Positions 25,633-33,614 of a DNA stretch of 64,000 nt are shown here, piece after piece. Numbering within the stretch: the stretch's first letter is position 1; each line of letters begins with the position of its first letter. The DNA lies in assembly GCF_000416235.1 (NCBI RefSeq), contig NZ_ATLO01000035.1, positions 1 to 64,000 on the forward strand, read 5' to 3'. The stretch is from Pseudomonas sp. CFII64. Its GTDB lineage: Bacteria > Pseudomonadota > Gammaproteobacteria > Pseudomonadales > Pseudomonadaceae. A program made the position numbers and the translations under genes. The notes under the pieces were generated by a model, which was given only the letters and a program-made list of their open reading frames with translations, searched no databases and was not told the DNA's origin.

Positions 25633-25996
25633 CACCTTAATCTTCCAAAGACGCGTACGGAATGGTAAACATTCTTAGTCCGACCGTTACCGCTGCGGCT
25701 AATAGGCAGGAATCGGCCGATTCTGCTGAGCAAGTCACCCCGGCTTGGCCGCCCATACATTGAGCAGTAAAAAGGCCCTTTTTGCATGCTGCTACGTCAA
25801 TTTGAGCCCTGAACATTCTGCGCAAAGCGGATTACAATTTCCGACGCGTACTTTTCTGCCGTGGAAACCGAAGCCGATTTTTCCAACAGTATCGGCCCAA
25901 AACGATCATTCACCCTAGGCTATGTAAATAGCCCTTGATTTTGATGTGCCACCAATATATATCCTAATATTTTGGCCATCTAGCCGGGGATCGAAA

Positions 25997-26290
25997 ATGA
26001 CTGATTTTTGCATTTCAGCCGTTAGGTATGACACGTCGAATCAGCATATCGCTATGCTGAAAGTTCATGAAGATAAAGGATCGAAAATAGGCCCGGCCCG
26101 TATAGTACCAAGAGAATTCGTAGCTGACTTGATTCGTCTGAATAAAGCTACATTTCAGACGATTATTCATAGCAAAGAGAGCAAAAGTTGGAGTAATGGT
26201 GCATTAGTGCATGTCATAGATGACACGTACCTATCGACTGATCGAAATGATATCAGTAAAGACAATTTAGGAAAATTGCCAGGGTTTTAA
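25997..26290 (+). CDS. DUF3892 domain protein
   Basis: 97 aa, starting MTDFCISAVRYDTSNQHIAM at ATG 25997 with GGGGA 6 bp upstream. Pattern I-x-A-V-R-Y at the start, then PARIVPREFVADLIRLNKAT and the end SKDNLGKLPGF, agrees with DUF3892, a small family of unknown role common on islands. AT-richer than chromosomal neighbours. A terminator follows directly, so it is a single-gene unit. Confidence 0.78.
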   Translation: MTDFCISAVRYDTSNQHIAMLKVHEDKGSKIGPARIVPREFVADLIRLNKATFQTIIHSKESKSWSNGALVHVIDDTYLSTDRNDISKDNLGKLPGF

Positions 26291-26298
26291 TTCATACA

Positions 26299-26334
26299 GA
26301 GGGGAGAGCTAAAATTACTCGCCCCTTGTTTTTT
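26299..26334 (+). terminator. Rho-independent terminator after the DUF3892 gene
   Basis: AGGGGAGAG / CTCGCCCCT stem with one mismatch, then TTGTTTTTT. Starts 9 bp after the stop codon. Confidence 0.8.
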
Positions 26335-26586
26335 AGTTGGTTGATGCATAGGTTTTTTTGTGTGTCCAGTTTGGGTCGTTAGTAGCCTGCCATGAGTGGC
26401 AGGCAACAGTCAGTAGTGGAGGATTGAAGTGGTCGGAGTAAGTCGCGAGCGCCATTTTTCTTACTTAGTGAAATTGTATTTGTACACAATTTATAATCAG
26501 GTAGACCTGAGCGGAAAGCAATGCTTGCAGAAGTTAATTTAAGTTGGACATAACAAGGTGTCTATTTACCTCTTGAGGCGCAATAA

Positions 26587-27243
26587 ATGTTTAACTGGGT
26601 TTATGAAACATTTTCCTTGCCTGCTGCATTAGCTTGTATCGGGGCATTGATCAGCGCTGGTGGCGCACTTTGGGCATCTCACGAACAAAATAAATCTCAG
26701 AAAGAATCCGAAACTCAAGTAGTCCAAATAAAGCAATTGAATACCAAGATTCTGGCTCTCTCAGAGGAAAGTAGGGTTCTTGCAAAGGAAGGAATAGCAT
26801 CTATAACTGGCGGCGACGGATTTGCTTACGTAGATATATTGAAAGGTTTTTTTCCAGGGGCTCTTTCGCCTGCGATTATTTCGGAAAGCGAGTACCCGCA
26901 ATATGATTTATCAATTCGTTTCTTTGACGAAGACAAAAATCATGAAGAACAGATTTCTCAGCCCTTGATACTTAATATCGCAACACTTCCACCGGGCCAG
27001 AGCGTTTTTCATAGAATTCCAGCATTCGACATTGAAAAGAAAAATGATTATGCAAGATTCAATCTATTCATTAGTGCGCGGAATGGTTCTTTTATTGAGG
27101 AGCTTCGTTTAAGGAAGGTTGACGGCGACTGGTTCTCTGCATTTCGCGTATTCAGGAATAAGCCCAATGGGGACAAAATACTTCTGATGGAGCGCGCCAT
27201 GGAGAAGTATCCGAGAGCCCAAGACAGATCCCTCATTTGGTAG
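26587..27243 (+). CDS. membrane-anchored coiled-coil protein of unknown function
   Basis: 218 aa, not recognised. Residues about 10-31 form a single membrane helix (LPAALACIGALISAGGALWA). Residues about 34-72 are a coiled-coil-like stretch (QNKSQKESETQVVQIKQLNT, KILALSEESRVLAKE). The remaining 145 residues form a soluble, beta-rich domain (GGDGFAYVDILKGFFPGALS, LPPGQSVFHRIPAFD, NLFISARNGSFIEELRLRKV). This layout of one anchor plus a sensor-like domain is common in island-borne defence or regulatory proteins. TTGAGG precedes the ATG. Its gene is AT-rich. Confidence 0.65.
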   Translation: MFNWVYETFSLPAALACIGALISAGGALWASHEQNKSQKESETQVVQIKQLNTKILALSEESRVLAKEGIASITGGDGFAYVDILKGFFPGALSPAIISESEYPQYDLSIRFFDEDKNHEEQISQPLILNIATLPPGQSVFHRIPAFDIEKKNDYARFNLFISARNGSFIEELRLRKVDGDWFSAFRVFRNKPNGDKILLMERAMEKYPRAQDRSLIW

Positions 27244-27415
27244 TGGGGATTGCCAGTTCTAAATAGGACATAATGTTATGTGCTCTGGTGGCAGGGCACG
27301 TAGAATGATAGCAAGGCTCATTTGATCGGCAATGGTCGATGAGGCTTCAGGATTCAGCCTGACGAGCCGATAGTTAATCATATCGATATTATTATGTTGG
27401 TAATTTGGAGGTTCT

Positions 27416-28732
27416 GTGAGGTTTGAGCATGAAGGTCTACTGGTAGATGATTACAATTTGAGTTTGGATCGTCACTGCAAAGACTGCGGCAAGGCGTACA
27501 CCATTGGTGATTATATGGGCGGCTTTTCTGAGCATCATTTTTATAGGCCTGTTGATTATAAAAGCGGGTGCGAAAGAAGCTGTTTGGAGTGCTGGCTTGG
27601 AGTTTCTGAATTTGTGAAGCCGAGACCGCAGAATCTGCAGCCTGTATTTCATAATCTGAATCTTACCTTTCCGCTTGAACATGGGCATTGGTACGATGAC
27701 AGCCATTATGAACAGATCATCGCCGGTCAGTGGGCTGTTACGTATGAAAAGTATTTAAAGGACGGTTGTCATCTGGTCGTGTTGCCGCTTGCAAGGCTGC
27801 AGACTGATAGGGTTGTATTAATCCCTAACGGTGTTGCTATTTATCCTGTCGGTCGATTTGGATTTTCAACGATAGCTGGCGATCAAAGCGCGTTGATGGC
27901 GGCGGCTTTCCAATCCGCAGCATCAGGCGTGTCGATAGCAGATTTAAAGTCTCACCCAGTCATGGTTTTTCCTGTGAGATTTTCTTGGGAGGCATTGATT
28001 CATGCAAACCATAAAGACCATATGATAATGATCGATGCTCTGTCTGGATTGACTGAACCCTTGTGTTTCGATCTGTTCAGGTACTGGCATTGTAGATTGG
28101 GACAAACTCCTGATGAGGGGCTTCCTGCATTGCCTGGTCAGTTGCAATCGAACTTGATGATGGCGGGGGCTCTACTGATCAACGGGCTTACTCATCAGTC
28201 AGTAGTTCTAGGTGGCGCAGCGTTCAGCCATAAGATAACCCGTGGGCTAGGGTTGGTTCTTCGGCAACCTGAGTGGGAACAGATGCCGTATGGGGGAGAA
28301 GTGGGGGGAATAGTTATCCATGCTCTGTCGCTATATTCCCAGATGATACAAACACAATCCTCGACTGCGAAATTTATTCAAGCCCTAAGTTTGTTGGAGT
28401 TTCTGGCTTTTCCTAAAGCTTATCAAAAATTCACAAAAGTCAAGACAGTCATATCGAGATACATCACAACATGTCCTTCCGAACGAAAAAAGATTTTGGA
28501 TAGGTTTGAAGAACTTACTGGAAAAAAAGATCCTGTCACGGGAGATGAAATGGGTCTGAGAACACGAATAGTTCATATTGGTGGCCGTTTGGAGTTTCTC
28601 GTCCCGTCAGGCAGGGATCGTGAGGCGTTGTTCTTAGAACTCGATGGATATGTGCGGTGCGTGATCGATCATATGATCGATCATTCGTCCTTGTCTTGGG
28701 ATTCTTATGAGGAAGTTAAGGCGCAGATGTAA
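27416..28732 (+). CDS. unrecognised protein with Cys cluster and C-terminal HEPN-like R-x4-H motif
   Basis: 438 aa. The N-terminus has C21-x2-C24 (CKDCGKAY) and C52-x3-C56-x2-C59 (CERSCLECW), possibly one zinc site. The middle (120-290) has no match known to me. Near the C-terminus, LRTRIVHIGGRLE gives R382-x4-H387 after a helical block (KTVISRYITTCPSERKKILD, RFEELTG), and another helix follows (FLELDGYVRCVIDHMIDH). R-x4-6-H followed by GG is the active-site pattern of HEPN RNases of the Apea type, common in anti-phage genes. Start GTG 27416 has GGAGG 4 bp upstream. An RNase role is inferred from the motif only. Confidence 0.6.
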   Translation: MRFEHEGLLVDDYNLSLDRHCKDCGKAYTIGDYMGGFSEHHFYRPVDYKSGCERSCLECWLGVSEFVKPRPQNLQPVFHNLNLTFPLEHGHWYDDSHYEQIIAGQWAVTYEKYLKDGCHLVVLPLARLQTDRVVLIPNGVAIYPVGRFGFSTIAGDQSALMAAAFQSAASGVSIADLKSHPVMVFPVRFSWEALIHANHKDHMIMIDALSGLTEPLCFDLFRYWHCRLGQTPDEGLPALPGQLQSNLMMAGALLINGLTHQSVVLGGAAFSHKITRGLGLVLRQPEWEQMPYGGEVGGIVIHALSLYSQMIQTQSSTAKFIQALSLLEFLAFPKAYQKFTKVKTVISRYITTCPSERKKILDRFEELTGKKDPVTGDEMGLRTRIVHIGGRLEFLVPSGRDREALFLELDGYVRCVIDHMIDHSSLSWDSYEEVKAQM

Positions 28733-29182
28733 ATCCCTAGTGTGCTGCGTGCCAGTACGGTTCCTACAAACAAGCGCATACATTGCGATTGAACTGGCAG
28801 GGCCGATCCAAGCATAGGAGCCGCGTCAGTAGCGATGAAAGGCAGCCTTTCTTCTAACCAACATCATCAAAGCAAGTGGGAGTATACGATTACTCACACT
28901 AACTTTTTTAGTTCGATTGGTTATGCTGGCTGCTAATTACTCAGCACTGTAAACCTTGACTTCTTGTAAGATTGCGATAATTGGATTCATCAGTCCATCA
29001 TAGTCTTTATTGGAAATAACTTGATTGAGCATGAGTAGTACGAAAAGAATTGCTTTCAGGCAACTCCTCGAGCACGCACACGATGTGGACTATGCCGAGT
29101 GAAAAACGGGGTCAGACCACGATTTTCGTTATTTAATTGAAAACGTGGTCTGACCCCCTATTCCCGCGTTGTCACCTATGAT
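28733..29182. other. intergenic region between convergent island genes
   Basis: 450 bp, no gene seen. The right end holds the large perfect inverted repeat at 29108-29157. The left part is featureless apart from AT-rich patches. Confidence 0.5.
29108..29157. repeat. 14 bp perfect inverted repeat next to thsB
   Basis: GGGGTCAGACCACG and CGTGGTCTGACCCC with a 22 nt AT-rich loop that itself has partial symmetry (TTTTCG...GAAAA). Ends 25 bp beyond the thsB stop codon. It would form a very stable hairpin on either strand and probably ends the Thoeris transcript. The GGGGTCAGACCACG core is often seen in intergenic palindromes of Proteobacteria. Confidence 0.75.
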
Positions 29183-29665
29183 TCAGCCTTTACTTATCTT
29201 GATTGCATCCGAAATCCAATCTTCTATGTTGTTTTTAATGTCATTATAAGCATCTGAAGCTTTTGGGGTGATACAAGGAGGTGTTTTGGAAGCACCGTTC
29301 CGTTTGTATGTAAAGTGATCGAGAGGGTTTTTTCCTTTTTTACCAACTCCATCGTTAGGGTCCTTGAGATCGTTTACATGTATCGCGAGCAAACCTTTTT
29401 TGTCATTCCATGCCTTTTTGATTTCATGCTTGACCCAAGGCCGTTCAGAGGTTTTTTCGCCCACTAGAACAACCACGCAGTCACAGTCTTTCATTTTGCT
29501 ATCGATCCAATCTTCAATAGCTTTGTCTCCTTTCTTTTTAACAGTCTCCCAATCGTTGGCCTCCACAGGCTGATTACTTTCTAATGCGCCAATGTTACGC
29601 ACTAGTTGGGTTCTCATTACGTCATTGTCAAAGTGAAAACTATAAAAAACCTTGGTCTTAGCCAT
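29183..29665 (-). CDS. thsB: Thoeris protein ThsB (TIR-domain NADase, signal producer)
   Basis: 160 aa TIR-like (MTH538/DUF1863) protein. It begins KTKVFYSFHFDNDVMRTQLV, contains DSKMKDCDCVVVLVGEKTSE and RPWVKHEIKKAWNDKKGLLA. Glu81 in WVKHEIKKA sits where TIR NADases have the catalytic Glu (E85 of Bacillus ThsB, from memory). In characterised Thoeris, ThsB senses phage and makes a cyclic ADP-ribose isomer from NAD+ that activates ThsA. Starts 1 bp after the thsA stop, so the two are one operon. Only one ThsB is present; many systems have several. Confidence 0.93.
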   Translation of the reverse strand: MAKTKVFYSFHFDNDVMRTQLVRNIGALESNQPVEANDWETVKKKGDKAIEDWIDSKMKDCDCVVVLVGEKTSERPWVKHEIKKAWNDKKGLLAIHVNDLKDPNDGVGKKGKNPLDHFTYKRNGASKTPPCITPKASDAYNDIKNNIEDWISDAIKISKG

Positions 29666-29666
29666 T

Positions 29667-31097
29667 TTATTTTCCTAAACGTTGTATGATGTTAATGGTT
29701 TTTTTGATTATTTCATGCTGTGTAAGTTTTTCGTTGTTTAGTTCCTTTATTAGCGGATAAATCCAAGTGTTGGTTCCGAAATATTTAGTCGGATTTTCTT
29801 CCAATTGTGAAGTTATTATCTTTGCCATATATCCTGTTGCTCCGATAGGGATCGGGATGACGCCATTACTAACCGCAATTTCAAACTCTCGCATTACGCC
29901 ATTTGCTGGAATAATGGAGCCGTTATCACTTTTTTTATTTCCGAAAATGAAGAGTGCGATACCCGTCAGCGCGATCATTCTTTGGCGATAATCTTCCCAT
30001 AGATCTGCGAGATTTTTGTTGTTCGTCTCAAATTGTGGAAAAGGCCTAACAATCAATTGGTCTTCTGAGAATTTTTCAGGGGCAGAGTAGATTGCCTCAA
30101 GCGCACCGTTTATTACTGCGCTCCCGACTCCCCATCCAAAGCCATTTACAATTCGTAAATTAGTGATGATGAGTTTTTTGCTTAGTTCGTGAATAAAAGA
30201 TTGCGCTTCAGATCTTTGCCAGTCGCCATATTCCTCGGCACTTCCTGATATGAATATAGTTTTCTTTCTGAAACGTATTTCTATCTCCTTAAGTATCTCT
30301 GTTATGGTTTCGTATTCATCTACGAGTACCGTCTGGATTTTGTATCTTTTTAGGTCGTTTATTTTAAGTTCTTGTTTTCGGGTTTTATATTTAAATGCTT
30401 CGTCACAGTCATTGCTGAGCCGGCTTTCACGTTTCATGAAGCAATAATGTTGTTTGTTGCTGCTGGTGCGAAGCCGGCTTAAAACATAGTCTAAGTTTGG
30501 ATCGGTGAAGCTGAAGCCGATAAAAAGAAATGTCTTTGATATTAAATCTCCGCTCAGAGCTGTGATGAACTGTTCATGTGTCTTGTAGTATTCTTCATAC
30601 TGCTCCTTTGCAATTATTGCTTTGGATGGAGAGCTTGCATCTCCATGCATCTTGTAAACGACAACATCTCGTTTAGGTTTTGTGTTCGCTAACTGGTCTA
30701 TTTCATGCTTTATATCAACGACTTTAAGTGCTTCCTTAAGGCTGTCTTCGATCAATGTGTCATAATTTGTTGTCCAATATGTAGGTATTGGAAGTCTTGC
30801 GAGTATTTTATGGTTTATCGAGCTTTCAGCTTGCTCGGAAAACTCCTCAAGGATTTTTTTTGTTATTCCAGCCTTGCTGGCTCGGTGATTTACGTGGTAT
30901 TGCGCAAGTGAAATTAAGTCGTGCTCATCATCAATTTTTAAACCAAGCTCGTCCGCGATGTCCCTTAGTAGTTCTTTCCAATCTACATAACCTGAACTTT
31001 TTGACATCCCTGCACCAGCAAAGATAGCAACGTTTTTTTCGGCAATATCCTTCACAAACTCTTTTATGAAGGCCTCAATTTCGTGATCGAAAGCCAT
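29667..31097 (-). CDS. thsA: Thoeris protein ThsA (SIR2-SLOG NAD+-depleting effector)
   Basis: 476 aa, equal to my recollection of the Bacillus cereus protein. Residues 1-280 are SIR2: NVAIFAGAGMSKSSG at 22-36, WTTNYDTLIE with N111, YKMHGDAS with H151, FLFIGFSFTDPN at 190-201. N111 and H151 match the catalytic pair N112/H152 of Bacillus ThsA. Residues 281-476 are a SLOG domain (FISGSAEEYGDW, RIVNGFGWGVGSAV, GIALFIFGNKKSD). R371 and K388 fall at positions known to contact the cyclic ADP-ribose signal in Bacillus. When activated it should destroy cellular NAD+ and abort infection. No transmembrane segment, so this is the SIR2-SLOG type. Confidence 0.95.
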   Translation of the reverse strand: MAFDHEIEAFIKEFVKDIAEKNVAIFAGAGMSKSSGYVDWKELLRDIADELGLKIDDEHDLISLAQYHVNHRASKAGITKKILEEFSEQAESSINHKILARLPIPTYWTTNYDTLIEDSLKEALKVVDIKHEIDQLANTKPKRDVVVYKMHGDASSPSKAIIAKEQYEEYYKTHEQFITALSGDLISKTFLFIGFSFTDPNLDYVLSRLRTSSNKQHYCFMKRESRLSNDCDEAFKYKTRKQELKINDLKRYKIQTVLVDEYETITEILKEIEIRFRKKTIFISGSAEEYGDWQRSEAQSFIHELSKKLIITNLRIVNGFGWGVGSAVINGALEAIYSAPEKFSEDQLIVRPFPQFETNNKNLADLWEDYRQRMIALTGIALFIFGNKKSDNGSIIPANGVMREFEIAVSNGVIPIPIGATGYMAKIITSQLEENPTKYFGTNTWIYPLIKELNNEKLTQHEIIKKTINIIQRLGK

Positions 31098-31138
31098 ATT
31101 GTTCTCGTTGTTGAAAATTGACTGGGTTTAAGTTTTCA

Positions 31139-31375
31139 TCACAGCGCTGACTCGACAATCTTTTGTGTGATGTATTTGGGTGTATGGGCTTTTAATCTTT
31201 GCGCACTGATAGTGTCAGTGTTAAATGTGATTAAACTTATCGGGCTAAGTTTTATTGGCTTTTTTCTTCCTGAAAAAAACTCAACAGTAAGTTGAGGCTT
31301 ACGCGGTTCTATGCGTTGTTCTGCATGGCAAACAACAAAATTTTCCGAGGACTGGGAAGCGGTAGAAATGTGCAC
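31139..31375 (-). CDS. possible small protein upstream of thsA
   Basis: 78 aa frame, basic and without a known domain: ENFVVCHAEQRIEPRKPQLT, VEFFSGRKKPIKLSPISLIT then TQKIVESAL. A GTG start at 31375 has AAGGA 7 bp upstream, better than the site of thsA itself. It ends 41 bp before thsA on the same strand, so it could lead the Thoeris transcript. It could equally be a chance frame in the leader. No Thoeris accessory protein of this kind is known to me. Confidence 0.4.
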   Translation of the reverse strand: MHISTASQSSENFVVCHAEQRIEPRKPQLTVEFFSGRKKPIKLSPISLITFNTDTISAQRLKAHTPKYITQKIVESAL

Positions 31376-31517
31376 ATTGACGTCCTTGTCTCAACCAGCA
31401 GCAAGCCAGTAGGTGGCACTATGCTATCCGTGTCTGGGCTGCTCGAATAGGTACCTAGACTAAAGAAAGGCTAATGATCTACCTCAAATTGAAAGGCGAG
31501 GAAAAACGTGCTCTGAA
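31376..31517. other. AT-rich spacer between small frame and recombinase operon end
   Basis: No gene seen. Likely contains the promoter of the Thoeris transcript on the minus strand, but no confident -10/-35 pair could be picked. Confidence 0.3.
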
Positions 31518-31585
31518 AATCATCTGGCCAGCTTCTCCACCTCACGGAGATGGGGAGGCCGGCCAGATGATTCTCAGATCTATTT
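31518..31585. terminator. hairpin terminator between the recombinase operon and Thoeris
   Basis: 12 bp perfect stem AATCATCTGGCC / GGCCAGATGATT with an inner CTCC/GGAG stem; followed on the plus strand by CTATTTTT and on the minus strand by ATTTTC. It lies 41 bp beyond the end of the recombinase operon and should insulate Thoeris from it. Confidence 0.7.
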
Positions 31586-31625
31586 TTGGAAGGGAAAGTG
31601 GGCGAAGAAAAGGGCAGATCTATTC

Positions 31626-31937
31626 TTAGCCCTCTACTTTTTGCCGTTTTCTGACCTTCGCTTGGCGGATGAGCAGCCAGGATTTTCCTAGGCGATGGGT
31701 GAGTAATTGCATGGTGAGCAAGTAGTAGTAGCGCGTCGATTCAGTGCGCTGGTTTAGGTGGTGATTCAAAAACCACTCAAGGTGTTTTCTCTGCCAAGTC
31801 CATGGGTTGTCGCGTTGCCAGCGCTCAGCTATTGCTGTTTGGATAGTCTTTGCCTGACAAATGTGGCGTTGGCGCGTGGAATACGACCCGGTCAGGACGC
31901 TTACTAGGAATAGCTCCATATCGAATGGTTTGTTCAT
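31626..31937 (-). CDS. small partner of the island recombinase, unknown function
   Basis: 103 aa, strongly basic and aromatic: AERWQRDNPWTWQRKHLEWF, LNHHLNQRTESTRYYYLLTM, LIRQAKVRKRQKVEG at the end. The layout resembles the N-terminal SAM-like core-binding domain of tyrosine recombinases (RKHLEWFLNHHL, TRYYYLLTMQLL) without a catalytic domain. The start overlaps the stop of the recombinase-like gene by 4 bp, so both are made together. Possible directionality or DNA-binding helper; this is inference. Confidence 0.65.
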   Translation of the reverse strand: MNKPFDMELFLVSVLTGSYSTRQRHICQAKTIQTAIAERWQRDNPWTWQRKHLEWFLNHHLNQRTESTRYYYLLTMQLLTHRLGKSWLLIRQAKVRKRQKVEG

Positions 31938-32914
31938 GCTCGACCACCAATGTAAGCCGATACTACGCCAACACGGCCGTGCCCTAGCTCATAGCTAATT
32001 TGCATTCGGGCATCCTGATTTAGGTGTCGGTCGAGCTGATCACAATGGCCACCGTTGATGGGCGCGGGATGATGGGTGATTTGTTCATAGCGTTCGCATG
32101 CATAGGCCGCGCGCAACTCGTGGAAGCCTTTGAGACTGTACTGATGGAGGATGTCCCGTGCAGGACGGACGATTCCCCGTTGGAAATCGAGGTAGGTTTC
32201 GTTCGGTGCAAGTAGGTTGCGGCTACCGTCAGGCGAGACATGATTGGCGAATGCCAGTGCACCGCGGATGTGATCGTTCACCGTAATCCAACGAGGTGCC
32301 GACGCACCTGAGCGGCCACCTTTGGTGCCATCCTGGATGTTGATCTTGCCGTAGTGTTCGGCCTCACGTTTTAAACGCAGTAGGTCGGCCAAAATGGCCT
32401 CGCGTAAGCGAATGCCGATGGCTCGCGCCAACTGAGCGATGGCCGCCGCGCGCGGCATTTGGTGTTCGCAGAGCACGTCGACGATCCGCTTCACGTGCTC
32501 GCGGTCTTGGCCCTGCGGCACCGAGCAACGAACGCCGGTGCGCCGCATTCCTAGCGCCTGGCTCGGACTCAGTACTTTCACATGCTTATCACCTCGAAGC
32601 GCGGCCATGGTTCGGTTCACACTGGACAACCGGTTTTGCGCGGTGGCAATGGTGAGCTCACCTTGTTCAACTTGCTGGCGTAGATGTCCGGCGTAATCCA
32701 GCAAAGTCTGCCGATCAATCTGCCGCGCATCGTTAAACCCCGGCCCATCTTCCGAGTGACACCAGCGTACAAATGCCTGCCAGCGATCACTGTGCGCTTT
32801 GACTGTGCCGTAATGCCCTCCGCCAAATAGATCTCGCAATGCCTGTGGCCCGGCAAAACTCAACTGCCGGCCATAGCCAAAATTTCGCCCGTCTCGTCTA
32901 CCGACCAATGCCAT
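31934..32914 (-). CDS. tyrosine recombinase-like integrase-domain protein
   Basis: 326 aa starting MALVGRRDGRNFGYGRQLSF at ATG 32914 with AGAGGAG upstream; an earlier frame to 33091 is not credible. Core-binding part about 45-130 (GTVKAHSDRWQAFVRWCHSE, RQTLLDYAGHLRQQVEQGEL). Catalytic part from about 165 (MPRAAAIAQLARAIGIRLRE; Arg of box I in GIRLREA). Box II is around ISYELGHGRVGVVSAYIGG near the C-terminus, with LGHGR present but the final Tyr within SAYIGG. The family occurs on Pseudomonas islands, paired with a small gene as here. Activity not certain. Confidence 0.78.
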   Translation of the reverse strand: MALVGRRDGRNFGYGRQLSFAGPQALRDLFGGGHYGTVKAHSDRWQAFVRWCHSEDGPGFNDARQIDRQTLLDYAGHLRQQVEQGELTIATAQNRLSSVNRTMAALRGDKHVKVLSPSQALGMRRTGVRCSVPQGQDREHVKRIVDVLCEHQMPRAAAIAQLARAIGIRLREAILADLLRLKREAEHYGKINIQDGTKGGRSGASAPRWITVNDHIRGALAFANHVSPDGSRNLLAPNETYLDFQRGIVRPARDILHQYSLKGFHELRAAYACERYEQITHHPAPINGGHCDQLDRHLNQDARMQISYELGHGRVGVVSAYIGGRA

Positions 32915-33309
32915 GATCGAACTCCTCTCGAAGCAAACTCTTAAAACTTTCCCCACGTCATCCCGCCAAGAATGTTGAGTGTTATCAGGGATCAAGGCAC
33001 CTGCGACCTGTGAGGGTTGTCCACTAACGCGGGACTGGCGGCTCTTTACGACCGGGAGCTTGGGCATCTCATGATCTGGCCTCCTGAGCACTTCCGAGGA
33101 AGTGGGCGGGTGGAGGCTGCGCTGGCTGACGAGACCGACGCCGCGAGATCTTGAGTCAGGTGAAGGCAGTGATGCGATGACCGGGGCATGCCTGACTGTC
33201 AGTCAGGTGCAGTCCATTCCTTGGGCAGCGGCACCATCATCTACATCGCTGTTGCTGGTGACTTCGGTGTTTGTCACGCCGATTGTCACGAGGGGAAACG
33301 CCGCAAAGC

Positions 33310-33336
33310 CTTGTACGAGTTGGGCTGCAGCAACGG
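33310..33336 (+). repeat. sequence repeated at the left island edge
   Basis: CTTGTACGAGTTGGGCTGCA followed by GCAACGG, 25/27 identical to 25324-25350. Confidence 0.75.
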
Positions 33337-33341
33337 TAGGA

Positions 33342-33376
33342 GCGCCCGTCTCTTTCCGGGAGAAAGAGACGGGCGC
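33342..33376. repeat. 15 bp perfect inverted repeat
   Basis: GCGCCCGTCTCTTTC and GAAAGAGACGGGCGC around a 5 nt CGGGA loop. No T-run on either side. Strong cruciform or RNA hairpin; function unknown. Confidence 0.8.
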
Positions 33377-33614
33377 AGGTTGGCGCAATGAAATGGCCAA
33401 GCGGATAGGTTGCTGCAGGGCAGCTATGAAAGGGAATGAGTTGCCGCAGTGGGCACGGTGGTAAAAGTAGGCATCCATCACATCGCTGTGACCGTGCGAG
33501 CCGCCGGACGCTAATCGCACTTTGGGAGAACCACCACGGTGTGGCGTAGCCTTAAAGGTTCTGGCTACCTGGGTTGCTGTCAACGACAGCGCTTTGCCCG
33601 ATCTTTTCTACGCC

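Larger units (their letters stand above)
25265..25996. other. intergenic region holding degraded island-end sequences
   Basis: No credible gene. From left to right it contains a 27 bp near-copy of sequence at 33310, a terminator-like hairpin resembling the one after tRNA-Thr, a worn copy of the tRNA-Thr 3' end, a second tRNA-Thr-like fragment, and then AT-rich sequence up to the DUF3892 gene. Short minus-strand frames here are not convincing proteins. Confidence 0.6.

Noticed and set aside
25585..25680. A complete tRNA or tmRNA end on the minus strand
   Set aside because: A T-arm-like GGTTCGATTCC is present, but no acceptor, D-arm or anticodon stem can be formed.
25637..25825. 62 aa minus-strand frame rich in Cys and Ala
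   Set aside because: No ribosome site and no neighbouring partner; composition fits chance.
33102..33583. Frames on both strands in the island non-coding block (120 aa plus, 126 aa minus)
   Set aside because: They overlap each other, run through the 15 bp palindrome and 27 bp repeat, and lack ribosome sites. The minus frame needs a TTG start.
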